Below, piece by piece: positions 16,374 to 23,181 of a stretch of 23,181 bases of DNA (the first letter of the stretch is position 1; each line of letters begins with the position of its first letter). Source of the DNA: Prevotellaceae bacterium UBA1720. Its GTDB lineage: Bacteria > Bacteroidota > Bacteroidia > Bacteroidales > Bacteroidaceae. Both the position numbers and the translations under genes were made by a program. The notes below the pieces were generated by a model that worked only from the letters and a program-made list of their open reading frames with translations, did not search any database and was not told the DNA's origin. The stretch spans positions 3,135-26,315 of the forward strand of contig DCIS01000053.1 in the NCBI GenBank assembly GCA_002317475.1, written 5' to 3'.

Positions 16374-19300
16374 ATGAAGAAAATTACTTCTTTGTTAGCT
16401 TTGTTGCTGATGTTTGTTGTCAGCACCACTGCAAAGGCTGATTCATGGGCAGTTGATGATGGAGCAGATGGTCTTATCCAGGATGCTTCTCAGATCACCA
16501 CTCCCTACAACGAGCCTTCCGAGGGTTCAATCGCAGCTCTTCTCGATGGAGATGCAAGCACCTTCTGGCACTCAAAATGGAGTGGCGGTAGTGTGAGCGC
16601 AGGTATCCACTACTTCCAGGTAGAGGACATTGAGGGTATGCCCGAGTGGTTCGGCTTCACCTTCACCCGTCGTAATGCTGCCGACGACCAGATTACCAAG
16701 TGGGGCGTTTATGGCGTGCCCGAGGGCAAGAAGAGCGCAGACAAGACCGAGTGCGTGAAGTTGGCTATTATCGAGACTCCCTTCTCGTCTCAGACAGAGA
16801 CCTTGGTTTCCAGTGCTATCCAGAGCAAGGGTTACACCACCATCCGTTTCTATGCTGAGGCTACTAGCTCTGAACGTGGTTACTGGCATTGCGCTGAGTT
16901 CCAGATCCTGCCCTGTAAGCAGATCTCCGACTACGAGAGTGCTCTGCTCGAGCTCCAGACCATCCTAAGCCAGTATGGCGAGTATGAATTCACCGCAGGT
17001 ACCGCTCCTGGTCAGTACGGTGCAGAGCAGGTTGCAGCATACGATGCAGCCGTCAGTGCCGCTCACGACATGGACGGTTCTACCGATGCTGACGCTATCA
17101 AGGCTGCCGGCGAGGCTGTCAAGGCTACCTTCGAGGCTGTTGTGGCTTCACGTATCCCCTTCGCTATGGAGATCAAGCCTGGTTACTATGTCATCAAGAG
17201 TGCCTTGGACTTCACCAAGTCTACCACTACCGAGGAGACTGAAGATCCCGATACCGGTGAGATTATTCCCGGCGAGACCATCGTACAGCACTTCGCAAAG
17301 GCTATCTATGACAACAATGGTACTGCTTCTTGGAAGACCTTCGAGGAGAATGCCGCATTCTTGTTCAAGATCGAGGCAAGCGACAAGGCTCGCCAGTACA
17401 AGGTTACCAACATGCACAATGGTCTGACCTTCAATCCCATCTCTACATCAACTGCAGTCACCATGTCTGCTACTGATAGCTTGATGGTCTTCGATTGGGC
17501 ATTGGATGATGTAACCGTATATCCTGACGGTGTAAACGAGAAGACCGTCACCGCACTGAACATCCGTCTTGCTGCTCAGGCTGAGCGTGGTAGCGTTTAC
17601 GCACACGCTGGTGGTCATGGCGGTGGCGCTGGTACCAGTGGCAACATCGTAGGTTGGTCACACTCTGTAAGCGAGGATGCTCCCGCTGCTTGTGCTACCG
17701 ACTGGTATCTCGAGGAGATCGACGAGGCTACTGCTCTGGCTTGGATTGACGCTGACAGTCCAACCAAGGTTATCGCCAAGATGATCGACGAGGTGAATGC
17801 TATCAAGACTGCTTACGCTGAGCAGAAGACCATCGCTGAGGACAAGACCACAGACCTTGATCTTGACTCACCCGTGATCACCTCTGCTTCGCAGTTCTCT
17901 TCACCCTACACCACTATCGACTCTCAGTCAGCTACCGAGGACGAGATCTTCGAGAACCTGCTCAACGAGGAGGGTACTACCTACTGGCATAGTGCATGGG
18001 AGAGTGGTTCTGTTGCTCAGGATGTTCACTACCTGCAGGTGAAGGACGTTGAGCTCGACGGCACCTACACCGTACAGATTACCCGTCGTCCCGTTTCTGG
18101 TGACCAAATCACCAAACTGCGCGTGAAGGGTTATGCCGAGAACAACGAGGAACTTGGTTTCGAGGACGGTGCAGACCTCGGTCTGTTGCTCTTGCCTTGC
18201 AGCGCTGCTGACGAGACTCTGGCAGCTACCACCCTGTTCACTTGTACCAAGGACTACTCTGTTCTTCGCTTCTACAGCGAGGAGGAGGTTGCAGCAAGTT
18301 CAGGTGGCGGTTCTAACCGTGGCTACTGGCATTGCAAGAAGTTCCAGATCTATCCCGCTGTCGTAGGTTATGGTGCTACCACTACTCAGGCTACAGCTCG
18401 TGCTACTGAGATGAGTGCTCTCGAGGCTGCCATTGCTGCCTGGAACGAGGGTGCATACACTACCACAAGCGTCACCAACCCCAGCGATGCTGCCTTCGTT
18501 GCTGCTTACAACGCAGTTGTCAAGGCTAACAACGCTTGGTTGGCTGTATATGCTGATCCCGCTGCAATGCGTGAGGCTATCAATGCTGTTGGCGACGTAG
18601 CCAAGGCTATCAAGATTGGTAACAATCCCGGTGAATGGGCAGCTGGCAGCAGCGCTGACAAGCTGGTCAAGCTTCTCGAGGATGCCAAGGCTTACAACAA
18701 CGCTGGTACTTATACCGAGGCTGGTCTGCAGGCCAACATCGACGCTATCACTAATGCAAAGGCTGACATCTATGGTTCTGCCAACAAGGTTCAGACCGGC
18801 AAGTGGTACAAGTTCCGCATGCCTACCGAGGCAGAGTGCGAGGCTAATGGCTGGGACAAGATTTGCGAGGCTGTCATGGACGGCGAGGTTGAGGTTTCTC
18901 CCGCTATCTATGGCTACTATGCTTCTACCGCCAAGAGAACCGTCCAGAACGACGCTTACGTCTTCGAGGGTATTGAGGCAGAGAACCTGACTATCGGTTC
19001 TGTACTCTACTGGTTGCCCGATGGCGAACCCATGGAGGATGGCGATAAGTTCCAGTTCATCAATGTCGGCGACACCGCTTACATGGTTCAGAACAAGGCT
19101 ACTGGTCTGTTCCTGAAGGCTGGCAACAGTGGTGCTATCACCCTGAGCCCCATGCCTTCACTCTTCAAGCAGAGCGCACTGGGCTTCGGTGCTAACCTGA
19201 TGGAGTCTGTACAGTTCGAGACCAAGTACCAGCACCGCTACATGCACGGTCAGCGTGATGGTGGCGTTGTATGTACCTGGGAGGCTAACACTCCTGGTTC

Positions 19301-20009
19301 ACGCAGCAGCATCTTCATCGAGGAGGCAGGTGACGTCAAGGACTTCGTTGCTCCCGACTTCTACTACAATGTTTACAATGGTCGCACCTACGCCTTCTGC
19401 TATCCCGTTGATATTGAGCTGACTGACGATGATGCCAACCTCTACGGCGTAAACGTTGAGGGCACCAAGGTCACTCTGCTTCCTGTCAAGGACAACAAGG
19501 TTAAGGCTGGTACACCTTTCATCCTCGTATCAAACCTCTGGGAGGGTGATAGCGAGTACATCCTCGAGGCTGAGGACGAAGGCGTTGAAGGCAGATATCG
19601 CAACGTATCATTCGCAATGACCGACACTAAGCTCAACACCACTCCCGGTACTCTGGGCGCATTGGTAGGTAACTTCTATGGCGGTACCACCGGCAAGGGT
19701 GACCTCGTAACCCGCGAGAACGGTTTCCGTATCGTTGCCAGCGAGTCAGGCGAGAGCGTTGGTGCTAACCAGGCATACATCAAGGCTGGTATCGAGGAAG
19801 GCGAGGAAGGTTGGCCTTCACTCACCGTCGAGATCAGCGGTTCTACTATTGATGCAGACCAGATTGCTGCTGTCCTGAGCAACGTTGCCAAGGGTGGTAA
19901 GATCTACACCATCGATGGCAAGTACGTTGGTAACGGTAACGTCAACACCCTCAAGGGCATGGCTCCTGGCATCTACGTCATCAACGGCGTAAAGGTTGCT
20001 GTGAAGTAA
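16374..20009 (+). CDS. Large secreted protein with two discoidin-like domains and a T9SS-like C-terminal tail
   Basis: A 1211-residue protein with a signal peptide (MKKITSLLALLLMFVVSTTAKA). Two related discoidin (F5/8 type C)-like domains are visible, about 33-180 and 500-662: both have T-x-W/Y-W-HS-x-W (TFWHSKW at 63-69, TYWHSAW at 536-542), QVEDIEG/QVKDVEL, TRR-x(5)-DQITK and a closing GYWHC-x-KFQI/EFQI. Each is followed by an Ala-rich helical region (about 185-260 and 670-790) resembling FIVAR-type spacers. The C-terminus, GGKIYTIDGKYVGNG then LKGMAPGIYVINGVKVAVK, resembles the end of a type A T9SS sorting domain. The probable role is extracellular carbohydrate or matrix binding; no catalytic domain is recognised. 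Codons are strongly biased to GAG, AAG, GCT and ATC, unlike the neighbours, suggesting high expression. Confidence 0.85.
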   Translation: MKKITSLLALLLMFVVSTTAKADSWAVDDGADGLIQDASQITTPYNEPSEGSIAALLDGDASTFWHSKWSGGSVSAGIHYFQVEDIEGMPEWFGFTFTRRNAADDQITKWGVYGVPEGKKSADKTECVKLAIIETPFSSQTETLVSSAIQSKGYTTIRFYAEATSSERGYWHCAEFQILPCKQISDYESALLELQTILSQYGEYEFTAGTAPGQYGAEQVAAYDAAVSAAHDMDGSTDADAIKAAGEAVKATFEAVVASRIPFAMEIKPGYYVIKSALDFTKSTTTEETEDPDTGEIIPGETIVQHFAKAIYDNNGTASWKTFEENAAFLFKIEASDKARQYKVTNMHNGLTFNPISTSTAVTMSATDSLMVFDWALDDVTVYPDGVNEKTVTALNIRLAAQAERGSVYAHAGGHGGGAGTSGNIVGWSHSVSEDAPAACATDWYLEEIDEATALAWIDADSPTKVIAKMIDEVNAIKTAYAEQKTIAEDKTTDLDLDSPVITSASQFSSPYTTIDSQSATEDEIFENLLNEEGTTYWHSAWESGSVAQDVHYLQVKDVELDGTYTVQITRRPVSGDQITKLRVKGYAENNEELGFEDGADLGLLLLPCSAADETLAATTLFTCTKDYSVLRFYSEEEVAASSGGGSNRGYWHCKKFQIYPAVVGYGATTTQATARATEMSALEAAIAAWNEGAYTTTSVTNPSDAAFVAAYNAVVKANNAWLAVYADPAAMREAINAVGDVAKAIKIGNNPGEWAAGSSADKLVKLLEDAKAYNNAGTYTEAGLQANIDAITNAKADIYGSANKVQTGKWYKFRMPTEAECEANGWDKICEAVMDGEVEVSPAIYGYYASTAKRTVQNDAYVFEGIEAENLTIGSVLYWLPDGEPMEDGDKFQFINVGDTAYMVQNKATGLFLKAGNSGAITLSPMPSLFKQSALGFGANLMESVQFETKYQHRYMHGQRDGGVVCTWEANTPGSRSSIFIEEAGDVKDFVAPDFYYNVYNGRTYAFCYPVDIELTDDDANLYGVNVEGTKVTLLPVKDNKVKAGTPFILVSNLWEGDSEYILEAEDEGVEGRYRNVSFAMTDTKLNTTPGTLGALVGNFYGGTTGKGDLVTRENGFRIVASESGESVGANQAYIKAGIEEGEEGWPSLTVEISGSTIDADQIAAVLSNVAKGGKIYTIDGKYVGNGNVNTLKGMAPGIYVINGVKVAVK

Positions 20010-20035
20010 TTCGCATCCTTAACTACATCATAACT

Positions 20036-20079
20036 GTAAGGGCAGTTCTCTTCAAAGGGAGCTGCCCTTACTCTTTTTC
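20036..20079 (+). terminator. Strong intrinsic terminator of the secreted-protein gene
   Basis: GTAAGGGCAG (20036-20045) pairs perfectly with CTGCCCTTAC (20062-20071), extended by five further pairs including wobbles around the loop TTCAAA, and is followed by TCTTTTT. It begins 26 nt after the stop codon. Confidence 0.9.
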
Positions 20080-20208
20080 AGTTCATTCCTTCATCCTAGT
20101 TTTTGAAAATGACTAATTGTGCAGCATCTGATTCTCTATCTATTTGCATTGAATGCAGAGAAGTAAAAGCACAAAGTAGCGCAGAAACTCAACTTTTCTA
20201 TTATTTTT

Positions 20209-20239
20209 TTTGCTCATCCACTAAAAATACCTATTTTTG
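20209..20239 (+). promoter_or_regulatory. Consensus promoter of the mntA-hepT operon
   Basis: TTTG (20209-20212), a 19-nt spacer and TATTTTTG (20232-20239) match the Bacteroidota consensus fully. The expected initiation point (about 20246) lies downstream of the upstream in-frame ATG at 20103, so the antitoxin start is the ATG at 20259, giving a leader of only about a dozen nucleotides. Confidence 0.75.
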
Positions 20240-20258
20240 CATAAATTTAGTTTCCGCA

Positions 20259-20558
20259 ATGAAACTCATACAGATAAACATTCAGCGCATCATTGAACTT
20301 TGCCAACAGTTTCATGTGGCAAGGCTCTTCGCGTTCGGTTCTGTTCTGACCGAACGTTTTACAGCCAGTAGCGATGTTGATCTTCTTGTGGAGTTTCAGG
20401 AAATGCCTGTCGAGAACTATGCCGATAACTATCTATCTTTCAAAGAGGCTCTAGCGAACGTGCTCAACCGCTCCATTGATTTGATAGAAGCCAAAGGCAT
20501 TAGAAACCGTGTCTTTCTCAGCAATGTGGAACGTACCAAACAGTTAATATATGAATGA
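20259..20558 (+). CDS. mntA: MntA-type nucleotidyltransferase antitoxin
   Basis: A 99-residue minimal nucleotidyltransferase. It carries the exact family signature GSx10DxD (Gly27-Ser28, Asp39, Asp41 in FAFGSVLTERFTASSDVDLL) and a third acidic residue Asp74 in RSIDLIE. MntA antitoxins neutralise the partner HepT RNase by AMPylating its active-site tyrosine. The frame is open upstream to an ATG at 20103, but the extra 52 residues (Cys- and Ser-rich) look non-coding and precede the promoter, so the start at 20259 is preferred. The coding region overlaps hepT by 8 bp, which couples the two genes. The length of about 100 is typical. Confidence 0.9.
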   Translation: MKLIQINIQRIIELCQQFHVARLFAFGSVLTERFTASSDVDLLVEFQEMPVENYADNYLSFKEALANVLNRSIDLIEAKGIRNRVFLSNVERTKQLIYE

Positions 20559-20892
20559 GTATATCGAGGCTTGTTTGGTAGATGTGCTGCAAGCGTGCAC
20601 TGAGGTTGAATCCTTCTTTCAAGACGGTCAACGCAACTACTTTGAGTTTTGCAATAACACCATGCTCATTCGTGCTGTCGAACGAAACGTCGAGATAATG
20701 GGCGAGGCACTCAATCGTATTCGCAAGTATGATACCAGCTACACAGTGCCAGACGCCAAAGCCATCATCGAAACCCGTAATCGTGTTATCCACGGCTATG
20801 ATTCAGTAACCCCGGAGTTTCTATGGAGTTTGGTAATCAAACACATTCCAGTTCTCAAGAATAACATCGAATCTATTTTATCAAGCCATTAA
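20551..20892 (+). CDS. hepT: HepT-type HEPN ribonuclease toxin (DUF86)
   Basis: A 113-residue all-helical HEPN-domain protein. The catalytic RNase motif Rx4HxY is intact as Arg76, His81 and Tyr83 (RNRVIHGY); Tyr83 is the residue that partner MntA enzymes modify. Other family features are the IRAVERNVEIMGEALNRI helix and the ending PEFLWSLVIKHIPVL. HepT toxins cleave cellular RNA, with tRNA reported as a target in studied pairs, and form dimers or higher oligomers with MntA. Motif and length suggest it is functional. Its stop codon TAA (20890-20892) coincides with the left TTAA flank of the inserted MITE-like element, so the protein end is unchanged by the insertion. Confidence 0.9.
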   Translation: MNEYIEACLVDVLQACTEVESFFQDGQRNYFEFCNNTMLIRAVERNVEIMGEALNRIRKYDTSYTVPDAKAIIETRNRVIHGYDSVTPEFLWSLVIKHIPVLKNNIESILSSH

Positions 20893-21087
20893 GGTGGGTT
20901 CTATAAATTGGCTTTGTTGGATTTTGGAATTATTTTCGAGGACAAGGTGTTAGCAAGCGAAGGCGCGATGCGGGCATCGCAACTGAGTGCGCTGACAGAT
21001 TGAACCGAAAAGAAACCAAAAGATGACAAAACGATAGTCCGTAATTATTAACATTCTAGCGGTGGGAATTTATAGAACCCACCTTAA
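20889..21087. mobile_element. MITE-like element, 191 bp, with 17-bp terminal inverted repeats and TTAA flanks
   Basis: GGTGGGTTCTATAAATT (20893-20909) is repeated as a perfect inverted copy at 21067-21083, and both ends are flanked by TTAA (20889-20892 and 21084-21087), the probable target-site duplication. Counting the flanks the perfect match is 21 bp. The interior has no meaningful ORF; it contains a perfect 7-bp hairpin GCGATGC/GCATCGC (20965-20980). GGTGGG at 21061-21066 can also pair with the right end. Removing the element with one TTAA restores hepT stop codon followed directly by the hairpin at 21086-21118. A parent transposase family cannot be named from the sequence. Confidence 0.75.
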
Positions 21088-21118
21088 GAGCATCACGTTA
21101 TCGCAACGGGATGCTCTT
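21086..21118 (+). terminator. Hairpin downstream of hepT, probable original terminator
   Basis: AAGAGCATC (21086-21094) pairs perfectly with GATGCTCTT (21110-21118); the loop has a further CGTT/AACG pairing. The first two A come from the right TTAA of the mobile element. The following CGCGTTTAC is a weak U-tract, so termination may be moderate. Confidence 0.5.
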
Positions 21119-21475
21119 CGCGTTTACTAATTCAAAATTGTCTTTGAATTCTGTACCAACCCTGTATTTCAATCAATTGCATCTGCCGAGATACAAGCAC
21201 GGTACAAACAGGCTCTTTTTGGACTCTTTTGAAGATATAAAAACGGCAATGACGAGATATCATCTCTCTTTCTGTACTTTAATTCGAGAAGTATCGTTAC
21301 GTCCTACAGCACAAATACCGGAAGAGGAAACAACTTACATTTTGATAGTGGAAATTGTGTACGATTAAAAGATACACCCTCTCCCCAAATTTATTACCTC
21401 ATAACAAAGGAATGTAAATTCTGTTTACCATTTATATCCGATTAATGACGGTTCCAGGTTGCGCACGCCCATCAT

Positions 21476-21530
21476 CCTTCGTTAAGAGTCCGCTAAGCCT
21501 TCGTAATGCCTTCGTAATGCCTCTTAATTG
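21476..21530. repeat. Tandem array of five degenerate 11-bp units
   Basis: Units in order: CCTTCGTTAAG, AGTCCGCTAAG, CCTTCGTAATG, CCTTCGTAATG and CCTCTTAATTG. The two central copies are identical and all five keep an exact 11-bp register. Confidence 0.75.
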
Positions 21531-21764
21531 AAAGACACCAAAAAATGACGGAATTTTGGCATAAAAATGGCACTTTTCAAGGGGCAATATTGGACATTAT
21601 AGCAGATAGTCACATGTCGTTATTGTAATAAGTTTTCACTATTGAAAAGAATTCAAAAAAACACCAAAAAAGTACACCTTTCCCGTTTTCTGTTAGTCAA
21701 CTACAACCCGCCTACTTTCTGCCTACAGAGTATCCTAACGCATCCCGTGCATTTTCGCAAGCAT

Positions 21765-21797
21765 TCCGCGAAGGATCCGCGAAGGGTCCGCGATGCC
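21765..21797. repeat. Tandem array of three 11-bp units
   Basis: Units in order: TCCGCGAAGGA, TCCGCGAAGGG and TCCGCGATGCC. The period equals that of the array at 21476-21530, and the TCCGC core also occurs there in AGTCCGCTAAG. Confidence 0.7.
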
Positions 21798-21874
21798 ATC
21801 TCGGAATCACAAGCGAACCACTACAGGTAGAACTTTGTTATGCCATATGTTATGTTATGATAGCAAAGAAGACA

Positions 21875-22010
21875 ACGAAAACGAAGAAGAGACGTTTCCC
21901 CACACCCCTTCAAAAGAAGAAGAAAAAGAAAAAGAAGAAAGGAACAAAAACAAAAAAAATAAAAACGCACACGCAAAAAAATCTTTTTTTTTCCTTCTTT
22001 CGTTTCTTGA
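21875..22010. repeat. Purine-rich tract followed by a pyrimidine-rich tract
   Basis: About 100 nt of almost only A and G (with ACGCACACGC near its end) are followed by a T/C run at about 21981-22010. The two halves can partly pair, giving an imperfect AT-rich hairpin. Positions are approximate. It lies upstream of the promoter of the fasciclin gene. Confidence 0.55.
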
Positions 22011-22032
22011 AATACATGATTCATTTAGGGAG

Positions 22033-22054
22033 CTACTAGGCAGGATTCTAGTAG
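22033..22054. repeat. 7-bp inverted repeat, candidate operator
   Basis: CTACTAG (22033-22039) and CTAGTAG (22048-22054) are perfect inverted copies with an 8-nt spacer. The centre-to-centre distance of 15 bp is suitable for a dimeric regulator. It lies about 68 bp upstream of the -7 box at 22122. Confidence 0.4.
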
Positions 22055-22121
22055 GTGAAAAAAGAATAGGAAACAAGGACATATTTTCGGCAAAAAAGAT
22101 GGTAGTTTGGCAAAATTTTCG

Positions 22122-22129
22122 TATATTTG
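22122..22129 (+). promoter_or_regulatory. -7 box of the fasciclin lipoprotein gene
   Basis: TATATTTG is a perfect TAnnTTTG box, 34 nt upstream of the start codon at 22164. The only nearby TTTG (22106-22109) is 12 nt away, too close to be the -33 box, so the upstream element is weak or replaced by an activator. Confidence 0.5.
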
Positions 22130-22163
22130 TACCGAAATAGACAAACTAGCCAAAAACGCACGT

Positions 22164-23181
22164 ATGCAGAAGTCATCTTTACATAGCCGCTTGCTGATCA
22201 TTGCACTCGCTGCATTGAATTGTTTCGCTTTGCTTTCCTGCAAGGATGATATTGACACATCCGATAGGTATGTATTTGACAAAGAGACAGTTGCCAGCTA
22301 CCTGAGCAAACATCAGGACTATAGCGAATATGTGAAGATCATACAAGGGACGAAGATCAGCAAACATACCGAGTCCACCATCTACCAACTGCTCTCTGCA
22401 CGTGGCAACTATACTTGCTTTGCCCCAAGCAATGAGGCCATAGCGAACTACCTGGATACATTGGTGGTGCGTGGCGTTATCAGCGAACCCAGCTGGGATG
22501 CCTTCACCGACCCACAGAAGAAGGACTCGATCTATCAGGTTATAGCCTACAACAGCATCATCGACACGGGTGACGGCGATGTCAACGGCAGTTCGATAGT
22601 CTATGAGACAAGTTCTTTTCCCTCGAATCCAAACGAGGAACTGTCGAGCCCCACGCTGGCAGACCGCAAACTGAGTGTAAGATTCGCAGACAACCCAGAC
22701 AGCATCTTTGTCAACAACACCGCACTGATAGACCTAAAGAACCATGACATTCCCGTGCTCAACGGCATGATACATCAGGTGCATGGCGTGATAGCCCCAG
22801 GCAACGACGGACTGGCGGAGGTGCTGAAGAACTTCATCGACGCCAACCGTGGCGGGTTTATAGTGACAGCCAAACTGGTGGAAGCCTGCGGTCTGTACGA
22901 CACGCTGAGCAAGGTGAAGGACGAGGTGTACGAGGAGCTTTATGAGACAGGCAAACTGAACAACCTGGACAAGCACCCCACAGAGGGCTCGATAGGCTAC
23001 CTGCCCAAGCACCGCAAGTATGGTTTCACGCTGTTTGCCGAGACCGACGAGTTCTGGAGCACCGAGCTGGGCAAGGACGCCAAAGAGATCAGCGTGGAGG
23101 ACGTCAAGGACTACATCGTAGCCAAGAACATCTACCCCAACGCCAAGAATGACAATAAATACACCAGTACGGAGAACGTGC
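22164..23181 (+). CDS. Fasciclin (FAS1)-domain lipoprotein, 3' end outside window
   Basis: The frame runs from ATG 22164 without a stop to the window edge (339 residues seen). The N-terminal signal ends in the lipobox LLSC with acylated Cys26, followed by KDD, which matches the K-(D/E)2 type lipoprotein export signal that sends lipoproteins to the outer surface in Bacteroidota. A first FAS1 domain spans about 45-215, with YTCFAPSNEAI (83-93) and NGMIHQVHGVIAP (200-212) as its two conserved boxes. A second FAS1 domain begins near 235 (AKLVEACGLYDTLSKV) and shows YGFTLFAETDEFW before the edge. FAS1 proteins mediate adhesion; in this phylum they often sit beside SusC/SusD-type genes, which would lie past the window. 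Codons become notably GC-rich after about base 22600. Confidence 0.88.
   Translation, partial: MQKSSLHSRLLIIALAALNCFALLSCKDDIDTSDRYVFDKETVASYLSKHQDYSEYVKIIQGTKISKHTESTIYQLLSARGNYTCFAPSNEAIANYLDTLVVRGVISEPSWDAFTDPQKKDSIYQVIAYNSIIDTGDGDVNGSSIVYETSSFPSNPNEELSSPTLADRKLSVRFADNPDSIFVNNTALIDLKNHDIPVLNGMIHQVHGVIAPGNDGLAEVLKNFIDANRGGFIVTAKLVEACGLYDTLSKVKDEVYEELYETGKLNNLDKHPTEGSIGYLPKHRKYGFTLFAETDEFWSTELGKDAKEISVEDVKDYIVAKNIYPNAKNDNKYTSTENV

Larger units (their letters stand above)
21119..22121. other. Non-coding region upstream of the fasciclin gene
   Basis: About 1 kb with no convincing gene. Open frames at 21111-21368 and 21642-21830 have no family resemblance and no usable promoter, and the frame at 21793-22140 is only the translation of a purine-rich low-complexity tract. 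The region holds two 11-bp-period tandem arrays (21476-21530, 21765-21797), the purine/pyrimidine tract at 21875-22010 and an inverted repeat at 22033-22054, all listed separately. Confidence 0.7.

Noticed and set aside
20103..20258. 52-residue N-terminal extension of MntA from an upstream ATG
   Set aside because: The extension contains the consensus promoter at 20209-20239 and is not protein-like; the family normally starts at the MKLIQ position.
20893..21083. Small RNA gene or attenuator instead of a mobile element
   Set aside because: No -33/-7 promoter is seen inside, and the terminal inverted repeats with TTAA flanks are better explained by transposition.
21111..21368. 85-codon open frame after the toxin operon
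   Set aside because: Its ATG lies in the terminator stem, there is no promoter, and the sequence matches no family I recognise.
21386..21393. Minus-strand TAAATTTG box
   Set aside because: It matches the -7 consensus but has no -33 partner and no gene downstream on that strand, so it is probably chance in AT-rich DNA.
21476..21797. CRISPR-like repeats
   Set aside because: The 11-bp units are contiguous with no unique spacers and are far too short; there are no cas genes.
21793..22140. 115-codon Lys/Glu/Asn-rich frame
   Set aside because: It is the translation of a low-complexity purine tract and overlaps the promoter region of the fasciclin gene.

Overview
The window looks like a piece of a Bacteroidota chromosome, most likely order Bacteroidales and close to Prevotella. 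Three things in the sequence support this: a complete type IX secretion (T9SS) core cluster, found essentially only in this phylum; several promoters with the Bacteroidota -7 box TAnnTTTG (two with a well-spaced -33 TTTG, one with a shorter TTG); and A-rich leaders with no clear Shine-Dalgarno sequence. Assignment below the order is inference. No tRNA, rRNA, CRISPR array or transposase gene was seen.

Layout. (1) 1-870: 3' part of a plug/macroglobulin-type envelope protein, ending at terminators shared with the convergent pair gltX-waaA (996-3781, minus; glutamyl-tRNA synthetase and Kdo transferase, start and stop overlapping). (2) 3916-6018, plus: a 7TM-HD membrane phosphodiesterase of the PgpH type, abutting the convergent priA helicase gene. 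(3) 6019-14494, minus: porP/sprF, gldK, gldL, gldM, gldN and then priA, all close together and probably one transcription unit. (4) 14628-16159, minus: a DUF2795 small acidic protein, a PduO-type cobalamin adenosyltransferase and a methyltransferase-like protein. (5) 16374-20009, plus: a 1211-residue secreted protein with two discoidin-like domains and a T9SS-like C-terminal tail, behind a near-consensus promoter. (6) 20259-20892, plus: a MntA-HepT toxin-antitoxin pair followed by a 191-bp MITE-like element flanked by TTAA. (7) 21119-22163: about 1 kb of non-coding DNA with two 11-bp-period tandem arrays and a purine-rich tract. (8) 22164-end, plus: a fasciclin-domain lipoprotein with a surface-export-like signal, cut by the window edge.

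How it fits together. The window is rich in cell-envelope functions: Kdo addition to lipid A (WaaA), the T9SS motor (GldL/M) and outer-membrane ring (GldK/N) with PorP, a probable T9SS cargo 2 kb away, and a probable surface lipoprotein. The most distinctive items are the MITE-like element that sits exactly between the hepT stop codon and the presumed hepT terminator, the perfect inverted repeat filling the spacer of the DUF2795 promoter, the helical-period repeat arrays upstream of the fasciclin gene, and the long Ala/Gly/Val-rich insert in GldL. I found no convincing wholly new multi-gene system; the families here are recognisable and the novelty lies mainly in non-coding structure.
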